Assembly (NCBI GenBank): GCA_051010395.1
Contig: JBPCVQ010000332.1
Location: forward strand, 1-22,592
Direction of reading: 5' to 3'
Source of the DNA: JANQPX01 sp051010395
GTDB taxonomy: Bacteria > Pseudomonadota > Alphaproteobacteria > Geminicoccales > Geminicoccaceae
Length of the DNA stretch: 22,592 bases
In this document: piece after piece, positions 16,501 through 22,472 of the stretch
How the letters are laid out: each line of letters starts with the position of its first letter
Numbering within the stretch: position 1 is the first letter of the stretch
The notes under the pieces: generated by a model
Told to the model about the DNA's origin: nothing
The model's input: the letters and a program-made list of their open reading frames with translations, nothing else
Database searches by the model: none
Translations under genes and position numbers: made by a program

Positions 16501-16590
16501 ATCAACCCCAAAGACGACCACTGGATCGACCCGAGCGTGCCGCTCGAGGCGTTACTGGACCTCGACACCGGCGAGCCGCCGGAGGCTTGA
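13510..16590 (+). CDS. DUF4062-STAND NTPase-TPR protein (NLR-like)
   Basis: This 1026-residue protein has an N-terminal DUF4062 domain (about 8-100; ISSTARDLPEHREQV, YIGIFAHRYGS, SITEMEYDRA), a TIR-like fold. It is followed by a STAND/NB-ARC ATPase (about 200-520) with P-loop AIGGMGKS (235-242), Walker B-like PFLLGLDGLE (314-323) and a sensor-type ILVSTR. A winged-helix-like part (about 530-600) and TPR-like helices (about 640-960) come next, and the C-terminal tail is acidic. Such proteins are switch ATPases that sense a ligand through the repeats and signal through the N-terminal domain. Several relatives act in phage defence or stress response. The ATG at 13510 has GGAG six bases upstream (a TTG at 13495 is in frame). 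GC content drops in 15600-15920, and the stop lies inside a 36-bp duplication. The ligand and output are unknown. Confidence 0.88.
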   Translation: MSRPIKPRPIAMISSTARDLPEHREQVRKACERMGFEPREMMEHLTALDKDAVETSLEMVDRAEVYIGIFAHRYGSMPDGAETSITEMEYDRAVEKKIPRLIFFIDENRPVPPKDFDTGAGALKLQALKERIGKERVAAFFETAADLHGHVIAALQKFREERQEADGEDAAKRAFAMLHRRSSTPMPPTADIVHPYTLSETQALVGRQKELNALTDWMSEPRSGFRDARIFCLVAIGGMGKSALAWKWFNEIAPKEMPELKGRLWWSFYESNADFASFLDRALGYVSDLHEDDIREMDWQKKENLLLRHLDEKPFLLGLDGLERILLAYCRMDASHLADDDLDQETANRVAGAHGLPATVEQSFFGQHQLRRTIDPRAGHFLQKLASVRTSRILVSTRLYPSALQTRQGRPSPGCVTYFLEGLSNDDALDLWRALGVSGKRAELLPLFDSFERHPLLLQALAGEIANYRGKPGDFADWKEAHPDFDPTDLPLEQRRSHILQFALQGSDRPVREVLHTITGFRMPAHYQTLKALLIGANKACPDATALDRALTELEDRGLIGWDRKANRYDAHPIVRGVVWQLAGGEARNTVHAAIDAHFEPMAVPEWKQVESLADLTPAIERYHTLVELGRFDDAFDLFHGRLDEATLWRLAAHRERITMLERLFPDGTDKPAELTSESAQAWALDALAASYDLSGRPGQAMALYQLCHPISERRGEKNNLGISLSNSARTQRALGALHDSASVLRRALVISHELKNTFQEAVSLQELGRLGSTVSGRKLAYLTLPRSKTIFKVRGDQNMEGIACAFLAELSLWQSDLASAGRWADRAWRLADIKRQERDFIHAALLQGRAALGRDDQEQAEERLHHALAQTRAVNVVEFELPALIAIAELELARGNPKAARERLDEIWEPAEEGPYPLHKADAYNVLADICRAEGDEAGAIEAATAAYCAAWCDGPPWAYHWGLEKAKAHLRALGTPEPDMPPFDESNYEKMPEVEINPKDDHWIDPSVPLEALLDLDTGEPPEA

Positions 16591-16617
16591 CTGGATCTCG
16601 ACACCGACGGGTGACGC
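16546..16617 (+). repeat. Two-copy 36-bp direct repeat spanning the STAND gene stop codon
   Basis: Copy A is 16546-16581 and copy B is 16582-16617, both starting GAGGC. Copy A codes EALLDLDTGEPP. In copy B the equivalent of the TTA codon reads TGA and is the gene's stop. The frame after it still reads LDLDTDG before another TGA at 16612-16614. Confidence 0.7.
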
Positions 16618-16620
16618 CAG

Positions 16621-16680
16621 CACCAAGTCCACGCTGTCGCGCGTCGCGACCGCCAAGTCAAGGCCGTCGCGCCCTGCGAC
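16621..16680. repeat. Two-copy 30-bp direct repeat
   Basis: Bases 16621-16650 and 16651-16680 align over 30 positions with 23 identities, sharing CCAAGTC, GTCGCGC and GCGAC at the same offsets. They follow the 36-bp duplication and end just before palindromic repeat copy 1. They may be decayed remnants of coding repeats or simple tandem duplication. Confidence 0.5.
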
Positions 16681-16682
16681 CC

Positions 16683-16776
16683 GATTTCCTGGTCCATGCG
16701 ATCCTGGGAATCCGCGCCTCGCCCTTGTTTTGTCAGCGGGCGGATGGATTCCCAGGGTCGCATGGACCAGGAAATC
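16683..16776. repeat. Dispersed palindromic repeat, copy 1
   Basis: This is a 94-base element. The arms 16683-16713 and 16746-16776 pair at 30 of 31 positions around a 32-base middle. The core GGTCCATGCGATCCTGGGA is shared with copies at 18742 and 22141. It is intergenic between the STAND and GMC genes and would form a long hairpin in RNA or single-stranded DNA. Confidence 0.9.
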
Positions 16777-16960
16777 GATGCTGCCTGACACTGGTTAATT
16801 TATCGTGAAGTTCAGGCTCGTGGGATCGACGGTAGCGTCTCTCCCGCTTGTGGAAATATCGACACGGACAGTGCCAGGCGGATCTGTCAGCACTTGGCGG
16901 ATCCTGGGATCGAAGGCTAGTCTGAACAGAGAAGAAAAGTAAACGAGGTGGGCGGCCCAC

Positions 16961-18565
16961 ATGTATGACTATATTGTTATCGGCGGCGGTTCGGCGGGCT
17001 GTGCGCTGGCTGCGAGGCTGGGCGAGAACCTGGATGCGAAGCTGCTGCTGATCGAGGCTGGGCCGACCGATCGCAATCCCGATATCCATCGTCCCGTCGC
17101 CTTCTACAAGATGACCACGGGACCACTGACCTGGGGCTATGAGACCGCACCGTCGCCGCAGCGGGACGGGCATGTGATGGCGCTGCCGCAAGCAAGAGTG
17201 CTGGGCGGCGGCAGTTCGATCAACGCCATGGTCTTCACCCGCGGTAATCCTAAGGATTATGACGCGTGGGCCAGCGAAGAGGGCTGCGACGGCTGGGCGT
17301 TCGAGGACGTGCTGCCTTTTTTTCGCCGGGCGGAAGACAACAATCGCCTTGCTGACGGCTATCACGGCACTGGAGGGCCGCTCGCGGCATCCGACCAGAT
17401 CAGCCCGCATCCCCTGAGCCGCGCCTTCGTGCGCGCGGCGCAGGAGGCAGGCTTGCCGCACAATGCCGATTTCAATGGCGCCGAGCAGCTGGGCTCCGGC
17501 CTCTATCAGGTCACCCAGCGGCGGGGCCGCCGCTGCAGCACGGCCGTCGGCTATCTGCATCCTGCCATGAAGCGCGGCAATATCGACCTCGTCACCGATG
17601 CCCTGGCACATCGCATCATCATCGAGAATGGGCGCGCGATCGGCGTTACGTATTTCGCTGATGGACAGATGCAGGAAGCACGCGCCGAACAGGAGGTGAT
17701 CATCGCTTCGGGCGCCATCGGCTCACCAAAGCTCATGCTGCTCTCGGGCATCGGCCCTGCCGATGAACTGAAGACGGCCGGTGTCGAACCGGTGCATGAT
17801 CTGCCGGGCGTCGGCAAGAACCTGCAGGACCATATCGATGTCTACAGCATTCATGAGCTGAACGGTCCGCACAGCTACGACAAGCATACGCGGCCGCACA
17901 AGATGCTCTGGGCGGCGCTCGAATATGGGCTGTTCAAGAGCGGACCGGTGACCTCCAATCTCGCAGAGGCTGGCGGCTTTTGGTACGCAGACCCCGAAGC
18001 GAAGAGCCCTGACATGCAATTTCACTTTTTGCCCGGCGCCGGCCTGGAGGCAGGCGTACCCCCCGTCCCAAGCGGCTATGGCTGCACCATCAACTCCTGC
18101 CATCTCCGGCCGCGATCGCGCGGCTCGGTTACGCTGCGCGGTGCTGATCCGGGGCTGGCGCCGGTGATCGATCCGAATTATTGGGCGGAGGATTATGATT
18201 TCGAGATGTCGCTCCGCGGACTGGAGAAAACGCGGGAGATTGCGCGTCAGGCAGGGCTCGCCAAGTTCATTCGGAAGGAGCATATGCCGGGCGGGGACGT
18301 GAAGACCAAGAAAGACCTCGAGGCCTATGCGCGACGTTTCGGCAAGACCGACTATCATCCGGTCGGCACCTGCAAGATGGGGGTCGATGAGATGGCGGTG
18401 GTCGATCCGCGATGCCGAGTGCACGGGTTGGATGGGCTCAGGGTCGCCGACAGCTCGATCATGCCGCGGCTGATCAGCTCGAACACCAACGCCGCCTCGA
18501 TCATGATCGGCGAGAAGGCGAGCGACATGATCAGCGGCAATCGGGTGGCCGGGCCGCCTGCCTGA
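16961..18565 (+). CDS. GMC-family FAD-dependent oxidoreductase (choline/alcohol dehydrogenase type)
   Basis: This 534-residue flavoenzyme oxidises an alcohol to an aldehyde or ketone. It shows the FAD dinucleotide-binding motif IGGGSAG (7-13) with the Glu of LLLIEAGP, the GMC signature 1 region RVLGGGSSINAMVFTRG, signature 2 GAIGSPKLMLLSGIGP, and the C-terminal catalytic pair His466 in DYHPVGTCKMG and Asn510 in SSNTNAASIMIGE. All family residues look intact and the length is normal for choline-dehydrogenase-like members. There is no signal peptide. The ATG at 16961 has GAGGTG about eleven bases upstream. It stands alone on its strand, flanked by palindromic repeat copies 1 and 2, so it is probably monocistronic. 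The substrate cannot be assigned: BetA-like choline oxidation and polyethylene-glycol or long-chain alcohol oxidation are both possible within this family. Confidence 0.93.
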   Translation: MYDYIVIGGGSAGCALAARLGENLDAKLLLIEAGPTDRNPDIHRPVAFYKMTTGPLTWGYETAPSPQRDGHVMALPQARVLGGGSSINAMVFTRGNPKDYDAWASEEGCDGWAFEDVLPFFRRAEDNNRLADGYHGTGGPLAASDQISPHPLSRAFVRAAQEAGLPHNADFNGAEQLGSGLYQVTQRRGRRCSTAVGYLHPAMKRGNIDLVTDALAHRIIIENGRAIGVTYFADGQMQEARAEQEVIIASGAIGSPKLMLLSGIGPADELKTAGVEPVHDLPGVGKNLQDHIDVYSIHELNGPHSYDKHTRPHKMLWAALEYGLFKSGPVTSNLAEAGGFWYADPEAKSPDMQFHFLPGAGLEAGVPPVPSGYGCTINSCHLRPRSRGSVTLRGADPGLAPVIDPNYWAEDYDFEMSLRGLEKTREIARQAGLAKFIRKEHMPGGDVKTKKDLEAYARRFGKTDYHPVGTCKMGVDEMAVVDPRCRVHGLDGLRVADSSIMPRLISSNTNAASIMIGEKASDMISGNRVAGPPA

Positions 18566-18698
18566 AATGGCGAGACCACCGGCCTCATCCGTTATTCGAG
18601 GACGCGCACCAACCGTCATGGCTCTTGAGCGCTCTTGTGCTTCGACTCGATCGAGCTGCCTTTGCCTTGGATCATCACTGCGGCGATGAGCCATGCTC

Positions 18699-18862
18699 GG
18701 CGTTAACGTTTCGTCGATCCGCAGCCGCTAAGCTCCACGAAGGTCCATGCGATCCTGGGAGTCCAAGCCTCGCCCGGATTTCCTGCTGGACGCGCGGATT
18801 CCCAGGATCGCATGGACCAGGAAACGAGGATGAAGAGGCGATGTTAAGCAAACGTTAAAGCC
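18699..18862. repeat. Outer inverted repeat flanking palindromic copy 2
   Basis: TTAACGTTT (18703-18711) and AAACGTTAA (18850-18858) are a perfect 9-base inverted pair. Extended to 18699-18711 against 18850-18862, 12 of 13 positions match. It encloses copy 2 symmetrically. It may mark a larger unit or be chance, because TTAAC-type words are common between genes in this group. Confidence 0.35.
18742..18825. repeat. Dispersed palindromic repeat, copy 2 (left end eroded)
   Basis: Arms 18742-18764 and 18796-18818 pair at 22 of 23 positions around a 31-base middle. The right side continues AGGAAAC like the other copies, but the left outer part has lost the TTTCCT end. It lies between the convergent GMC and MATE genes, where the hairpin could also help terminate transcription from both sides. 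Confidence 0.88.
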
Positions 18863-18979
18863 ACGAATCTCCGTTTGATAGGAAAGCCCCCGGAGCTTCG
18901 CCAGGAGATGAGATGGGGCCATTCTGGATCATGCTGAGCCCTGACCCTGCCGGCGCTGCCCGGGTTTCCAGGTTGGTAC

Positions 18980-19150
18980 ATGACTGAAACCAAATCCATC
19001 ATCCCGGGATCCGGTCTCGTGCGGTGGCCAGACATTGTGATTGGCAAGACCGCTTTATGCATCACGGAGGCAATGTCGAGGCCGCTCGATCACTCGATTT
19101 TCTCACCGGAGCGGCAGCTCATCGACGCGGGTTGCAAACTCCGGGAATAG
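18980..19150 (+). CDS. Possible small protein of 56 residues, unrecognised
   Basis: An ATG frame runs 56 codons to a TAG, beginning MTETKSIIPGSGLVRW. About 70% of its third positions are G or C, which fits coding DNA here, but the frame is short and its ribosome-binding site is weak (AGG about ten bases upstream). I recognise no domain. It lies between the convergent GMC and MATE genes, and chance is a real alternative. Confidence 0.2.
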   Translation: MTETKSIIPGSGLVRWPDIVIGKTALCITEAMSRPLDHSIFSPERQLIDAGCKLRE

Positions 19151-19176
19151 ATGGCCGTCGCAACGATCAGGAACGT

Positions 19177-20682
19177 TCAATGCCCAGTTGGGTCGGCATG
19201 GGTCTTCGAGCCCCCCTGCCCTTGCCCTTCCTGACCAAAAAGGCCGATCCAGCCACGATAGACGGTCTGGGCGGAGAGCGGGACGCGGAACATGCGGGTG
19301 TCGGTCTTCGGTTTCCGCTCGGCTGCGCGTTCGGCGGAGCAGAGGTTCCAGGCGGCATAATAAGCACCGGCGCCGAACAGAACGCCGCCGATTGCCTGGC
19401 CGAGCAGGACGCCGTTCGGGCCCAGCCAAGCAGCGCCGATCCAGACCAGCGGGATCGTGCCGACGGTGACCCGCCCCCAGTTGGTGACTGACGACCAGAG
19501 CGGAAAGCCGAGATTGTTGAAGGCGGCATTGGCGATGAACTGAGCGCCGGAAAAAACGAACAGGATGGCAATCCAGGTGGAGAAGAATCCGAAGAGGCCG
19601 GCAGCGCCGGAGCTCGCATTGAAGACGGATGCGATCTGGTCCTGGAAGACATAGAGCATGAGGGAGGCGAGCACGATCACGGCGGTGGACAGCATGAGTG
19701 CGTCGATCAGGGCCTGACGGATGCGATCGAATTTGCCGGCGCCGAAGTTCTGGCCGACCACCGGGCCGACAGCGCCTGAAAGCGCGAAAACCACCCCGAA
19801 GGCAACCGGGATGATACGGCCGATGATCGAATAGCCGGCGACTGCTTCATCCCCGAACCTGGCCATGGCAGTGACCACATAGGCGTTGCCGAAGGGCGTG
19901 GCGACGTTGGTGAGCATGGCGGGCCCTGCGACTTCTGCGATGCGCCGCACGTCTCTCGCGAAGGCTGCTGCCTTGAACCGGCCGAGCAGTTGCTGCTGGA
20001 CGACGATGCCATAGGCGCCGACGGCAAGCACCGCAAAGCGTGCGGCGACCGAGGCGAACGCCGCCCCCTCGATGCCGAGCGCCAGGCCGAAGATCAGGAT
20101 CGGATCGAGCACGGCATTGACCAGGCCGCCGGCGAGCGTCGACGCCATCGAGAGCCTGGCGGCCCCCACCGCGCGAAGAGCGCCGCCGCTTCCCATGGCG
20201 AGGGCCAGCACCGGCATCGAAGGAACGATGATCCGAAGATAGTCGACGGCAAGCTCCAGCGTTCGCCCCTCGGCGCCGAGAAGACCGAGCAGGTCAGGGA
20301 TCGAAAACCAGACCAGGGCGGCAAACGGGACCGTGACCAGGAGGGAAGCCACACTGACATGGACGACATAGCGTTTCGCCCTCGCCTTTTCGCCGGCACC
20401 GATGGCGCGCGCCACCAAAGCTGCCATCGCGATCGCAAGCCCGATACAGATCGAGGTCGTGAAGAACAGAATGGAGCCCGCATAACCGACCGCCGCCGCT
20501 AGCTCGGCCTGGCCGAGGAGGCTCAGGAAATAGAGGTCGATCAAGTCGACCACAAAAAGGGCGATCAGGCCGGTGGTCGCCGTCGCGGTCATCACGCTGA
20601 TGTGGCGAAGCACAGAGCCTTCGGTGAAGACGGCACCGCTTGCCGCCCCGGATGTCGAGGGCTTGCTGTCGTCCGTCGTCAT
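19177..20682 (-). CDS. MATE-family multidrug/metabolite efflux transporter
   Basis: This 501-residue inner-membrane antiporter has about twelve hydrophobic segments in two MatE halves. Landmarks are the first helix region LIDLYFLSLLGQAELAAAVGYAG, the end of half one ALRAVGAARLSM, and in half two GRIIPVAFGVVFALSGAVGPVVGQNFGAGKFDRI, the classic MATE sequence. The last 45 residues form a hydrophilic tail (ERAAERKPKTDT, ending GQGQGGSKTHADPTGH). MATE proteins export cationic or aromatic compounds using Na+ or H+. It follows pcaC on the same strand after 69 bases, so it may be co-transcribed with the protocatechuate genes and export an aromatic intermediate. That link is inference. The ATG at 20682 has only a weak ribosome-binding site. 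Confidence 0.92.
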   Translation of the reverse strand: MTTDDSKPSTSGAASGAVFTEGSVLRHISVMTATATTGLIALFVVDLIDLYFLSLLGQAELAAAVGYAGSILFFTTSICIGLAIAMAALVARAIGAGEKARAKRYVVHVSVASLLVTVPFAALVWFSIPDLLGLLGAEGRTLELAVDYLRIIVPSMPVLALAMGSGGALRAVGAARLSMASTLAGGLVNAVLDPILIFGLALGIEGAAFASVAARFAVLAVGAYGIVVQQQLLGRFKAAAFARDVRRIAEVAGPAMLTNVATPFGNAYVVTAMARFGDEAVAGYSIIGRIIPVAFGVVFALSGAVGPVVGQNFGAGKFDRIRQALIDALMLSTAVIVLASLMLYVFQDQIASVFNASSGAAGLFGFFSTWIAILFVFSGAQFIANAAFNNLGFPLWSSVTNWGRVTVGTIPLVWIGAAWLGPNGVLLGQAIGGVLFGAGAYYAAWNLCSAERAAERKPKTDTRMFRVPLSAQTVYRGWIGLFGQEGQGQGGSKTHADPTGH

Positions 20683-20751
20683 GGCTCGGGTGACATCACA
20701 CGTGCGGTGCGGTAGCTTTCGCTTAAGGCTGCGCCTGCTGCTGACGCTGCT

Positions 20752-21126
20752 TTAGATAGCATGGTCGCTCGACGCGTCGTCAGCGGCCGTCTCGAATAAC
20801 GACTTTGCGATCTTGATCGCGCGATTGGCGGCCGGCACACCTGCGTAAACGGCGACATGCAGGAGAGCCTCCTTGACGTCGTCGGCGCTCGCCCCGGTGT
20901 TCGCCGTGGCGCGGAGATGCATGGCGAGTTCGTCGTCATGGCCAAGCGCTGCCAGGAGCGTGATGGTTACCAGACTGCGTTCCCGCCGGGTCAGGCCCGG
21001 TCTGGACCAGACGGAGCCCCAGGCCCCGTCGGTGATGAAACGCTGAAAATCCTCATCAAAAGCGGTTTTGGCAGCCTCGGCACGATCGACATGGGCGTCA
21101 CCCAGGACCGAACGGCGAACCTTCAT
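20752..21126 (-). CDS. pcaC: 4-carboxymuconolactone decarboxylase
   Basis: This enzyme decarboxylates 4-carboxymuconolactone to 3-oxoadipate enol-lactone in the protocatechuate branch of the beta-ketoadipate pathway. The sequence MKVRRSVLGDAHVDRAEAAK, then FQRFITDGAWGSVWSRPGL and TRRERSLVTITLLAALGHDDEL, is diagnostic for PcaC, as is the ANTGASADDVKEALLHVAVYAGVPA segment. From the ATG at 21126 it has 124 residues, slightly short, because most PcaC proteins have about ten residues before MKVRR. A TTG at 21138 is a possible alternative start. The frame continues upstream through a 3 x 18-bp tandem repeat into pcaD without another ATG. The next gene upstream is pcaD, with the usual pcaDC order of Rhizobium-like operons. 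Confidence 0.93.
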   Translation of the reverse strand: MKVRRSVLGDAHVDRAEAAKTAFDEDFQRFITDGAWGSVWSRPGLTRRERSLVTITLLAALGHDDELAMHLRATANTGASADDVKEALLHVAVYAGVPAANRAIKIAKSLFETAADDASSDHAI

Positions 21127-21144
21127 CCCAGCAGCCAAGCGAAC

Positions 21145-21198
21145 GTCGCCCCCGGAGCGAGCGTCGCCCGCGGGACGAGCGTCGTCCCCGGAACGAAC
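21145..21198 (-). repeat. Three-copy 18-bp tandem repeat between pcaD and pcaC
   Basis: Units 21145-21162, 21163-21180 and 21181-21198 share GTCG, a C/G-rich middle and GA(G/A)C ends. In the pcaC frame they code VRSGDD, ARPAGD and ARSGGD. Another frame is also open (21215 to 21123 on the minus strand) and ends in an ATGA overlap with the pcaC ATG. Confidence 0.7.
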
Positions 21199-21226
21199 AC
21201 CATCTTCGGAACCATCGGGTGTGTCG

Positions 21227-22018
21227 TCAGGCAATCGCCTTCTCCTTAATGAAGGCCGCGATGATGGAGGCAAGCACGTCCGGCGCCTCGACGGAGGGAA
21301 GATGGCCCACGCCTTCGATCTCGACGCAATCGGCGCCGATCAATTCCGCGGTTGAACGCATCAGCTCAGGCGTGGTGGCGGCATCCTCACTGCCAACTAC
21401 GCAAAGTGCAGGCATGGCCAGCTTGGCCACCTCTTCGGTCAGATCGGCGTTCTGGATTGCCCGACAGGTGCCGAGATAACCCTCGACGGGTGTCCTCGTC
21501 AGCATGGAACGCCAAAGCTCGAGCTCATCCGGCCGCTCAGCATGAAAGCGAGCACTGAACCAGCGCTGGAGAACGCCGTCGCTCATGGCGCCGATGCCGT
21601 TGGCCTCGGCCGTCTGGATACGAGCTTCCCAGACTTCCGGCGGGCCGATCACATGGCCGGTATCGCAGAGCACAAGGGCTTTCACCAGATCAGGGCGCGC
21701 CGCAGCCAGCGCCTGGCCGATCATACCGCCAACCGAAAGGCCGACGAACGCGGCGCGTTCGATCGCCAGACCTTCGAGGAGACCGGCCACATCGTCCCGG
21801 TGGTCTTCGATCGTGTAAGGGCCATCCGGGCAGGAGGAAAGGCCGTGGCCACGCTTGTCGTAGCGGATGATGCGAAGACCGTCCGGCAGATGAGGCAAGA
21901 GCGGATCCCAAAGCCGGAAATCCGTGCCGAGCGAGTTCGAGAAGACGACGACCGGGCCGTCGCGCGGGCCTTCATCCCTGAAATGCAGAACCTGACCATT
22001 AGCTTTGATGGCTTTCAT
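21227..22018 (-). CDS. pcaD: 3-oxoadipate enol-lactonase
   Basis: This 263-residue alpha/beta hydrolase opens 3-oxoadipate enol-lactone to 3-oxoadipate. The nucleophile is Ser95 in GLSVGG (93-98), the acid is Asp212 in VVGSEDAATTPE and the base is His239 in GVGHLPSVE. The N-terminal region VFSNSLGTDFRLWDPLLPHL and YDKRGHGLSS is typical of PcaD rather than other hydrolases, as are ALVLCDTGHVIG and GYLGTCRAIQNADLT. The ATG at 22018 was chosen (GAGG seven bases upstream); a GTG directly before it is less likely. pcaC follows, about 100 bases downstream of the stop. No pcaQ regulator gene or pcaHGB genes are in the window. Confidence 0.95.
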   Translation of the reverse strand: MKAIKANGQVLHFRDEGPRDGPVVVFSNSLGTDFRLWDPLLPHLPDGLRIIRYDKRGHGLSSCPDGPYTIEDHRDDVAGLLEGLAIERAAFVGLSVGGMIGQALAAARPDLVKALVLCDTGHVIGPPEVWEARIQTAEANGIGAMSDGVLQRWFSARFHAERPDELELWRSMLTRTPVEGYLGTCRAIQNADLTEEVAKLAMPALCVVGSEDAATTPELMRSTAELIGADCVEIEGVGHLPSVEAPDVLASIIAAFIKEKAIA

Positions 22019-22140
22019 CACCGGGCCTCTTCCTATGCTTCCGCTCGAACATCATACCCACCGCACAACGTCCTGAGCCGTGAGAAACGTTTTACCGATG
22101 TTCACCTTTCCTTAACAGAGGAACGCTATCAAGGCCTCCT

Positions 22141-22230
22141 CTTCCTGGTCCATGCGATCCTGAGAGTCCGGGCCTTACCCTACCTTCACAAGTAGGCGGG
22201 CGGACTCCCAGGGTCGCATGGACCAGGAAG
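22141..22230. repeat. Dispersed palindromic repeat, copy 3
   Basis: This is a 90-base element with arms 22141-22170 and 22201-22230 pairing at 28 of 30 positions. The middle contains a further CCTAC/GTAGG pair, so the whole would fold into one long hairpin. It lies upstream of pcaD, between its start and any promoter further right. Confidence 0.9.
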
Positions 22231-22398
22231 GATCTTATCAGGCCTGAGTTAACAGCCGGTTAGTCTCGCTGCCCCATTACCCCTTGCTCGGCATCAGAAT
22301 TGTCGAGGCTGGCCAAACCGATCGACGACCGTGACGGTCGGTCTTACTCACCTGATGTCGACTTCAAGCCGATAATATCTCTCAAGAACTTGCGGACA

Positions 22399-22424
22399 GC
22401 CTCCAAGGGAGGCATGCGCCTCCC
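22399..22424. other. Two mutually exclusive short hairpins
   Basis: GCCTCC (22399-22404) can pair with GGAGGC (22408-22413). Alternatively GGGAGGC (22407-22413) can pair with GCCTCCC (22418-22424) around an ATGC loop. The two share the middle arm, so only one can form. There is no T-run and no gene directly behind them, so a regulatory role is speculative. Confidence 0.3.
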
Positions 22425-22435
22425 GTATAGAACTC

Positions 22436-22460
22436 TAAAAAGTCAACGCCGGCCGGCGTT
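22436..22460 (-). terminator. Candidate intrinsic terminator for leftward transcription
   Basis: AACGCCGGCCGGCGTT (22445-22460) is a perfect 16-base palindrome. Read leftward it is followed by GACTTTTTAG, giving a GC-rich stem with a five-T tract. It would stop transcripts arriving from the right, from the insertion sequence or from an original gene that the element now separates from it. Confidence 0.45.
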
Positions 22461-22472
22461 CCGGCCACTCCC

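Larger units (their letters stand above)
16591..16960. other. Intergenic region between the STAND and GMC oxidoreductase genes
   Basis: This stretch of 370 bases holds the end of the 36-bp duplication, the 30-bp direct repeat and palindromic copy 1. The rest (16780-16960) presumably carries the GMC gene promoter. I see no convincing -35/-10 pair and no small gene there. Confidence 0.6.
18566..19176. other. Long intergenic region between convergent GMC and MATE genes
   Basis: These 611 bases hold palindromic copy 2 with its outer inverted repeat and one doubtful 56-codon frame at 18980. No intrinsic terminator with a T-run is visible for either flanking gene. The length is unusual for convergent genes in an otherwise compact genome and suggests a site of past insertion and decay. 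Confidence 0.55.

Noticed and set aside
19057..19110. MHHGGNVEAARSL, resembling the start of cobalamin-pathway CobC proteins
   Set aside because: Only about a dozen residues match and the following sequence departs from the family; no frameshift restores it. Most likely chance.
16683..22230. Reading the three palindromes as a CRISPR array
   Set aside because: Only three copies, kilobases apart, with genes between them; no regular spacers and no cas genes.
22248..22263. GTTAACAGCCGGTTAG as a possible PcaQ-type site (TAACC/GGTTA)
   Set aside because: The half-site spacing is one base short of the published motif as I recall it, it is 230 bases upstream with a hairpin element between, and no pcaQ gene is in view.
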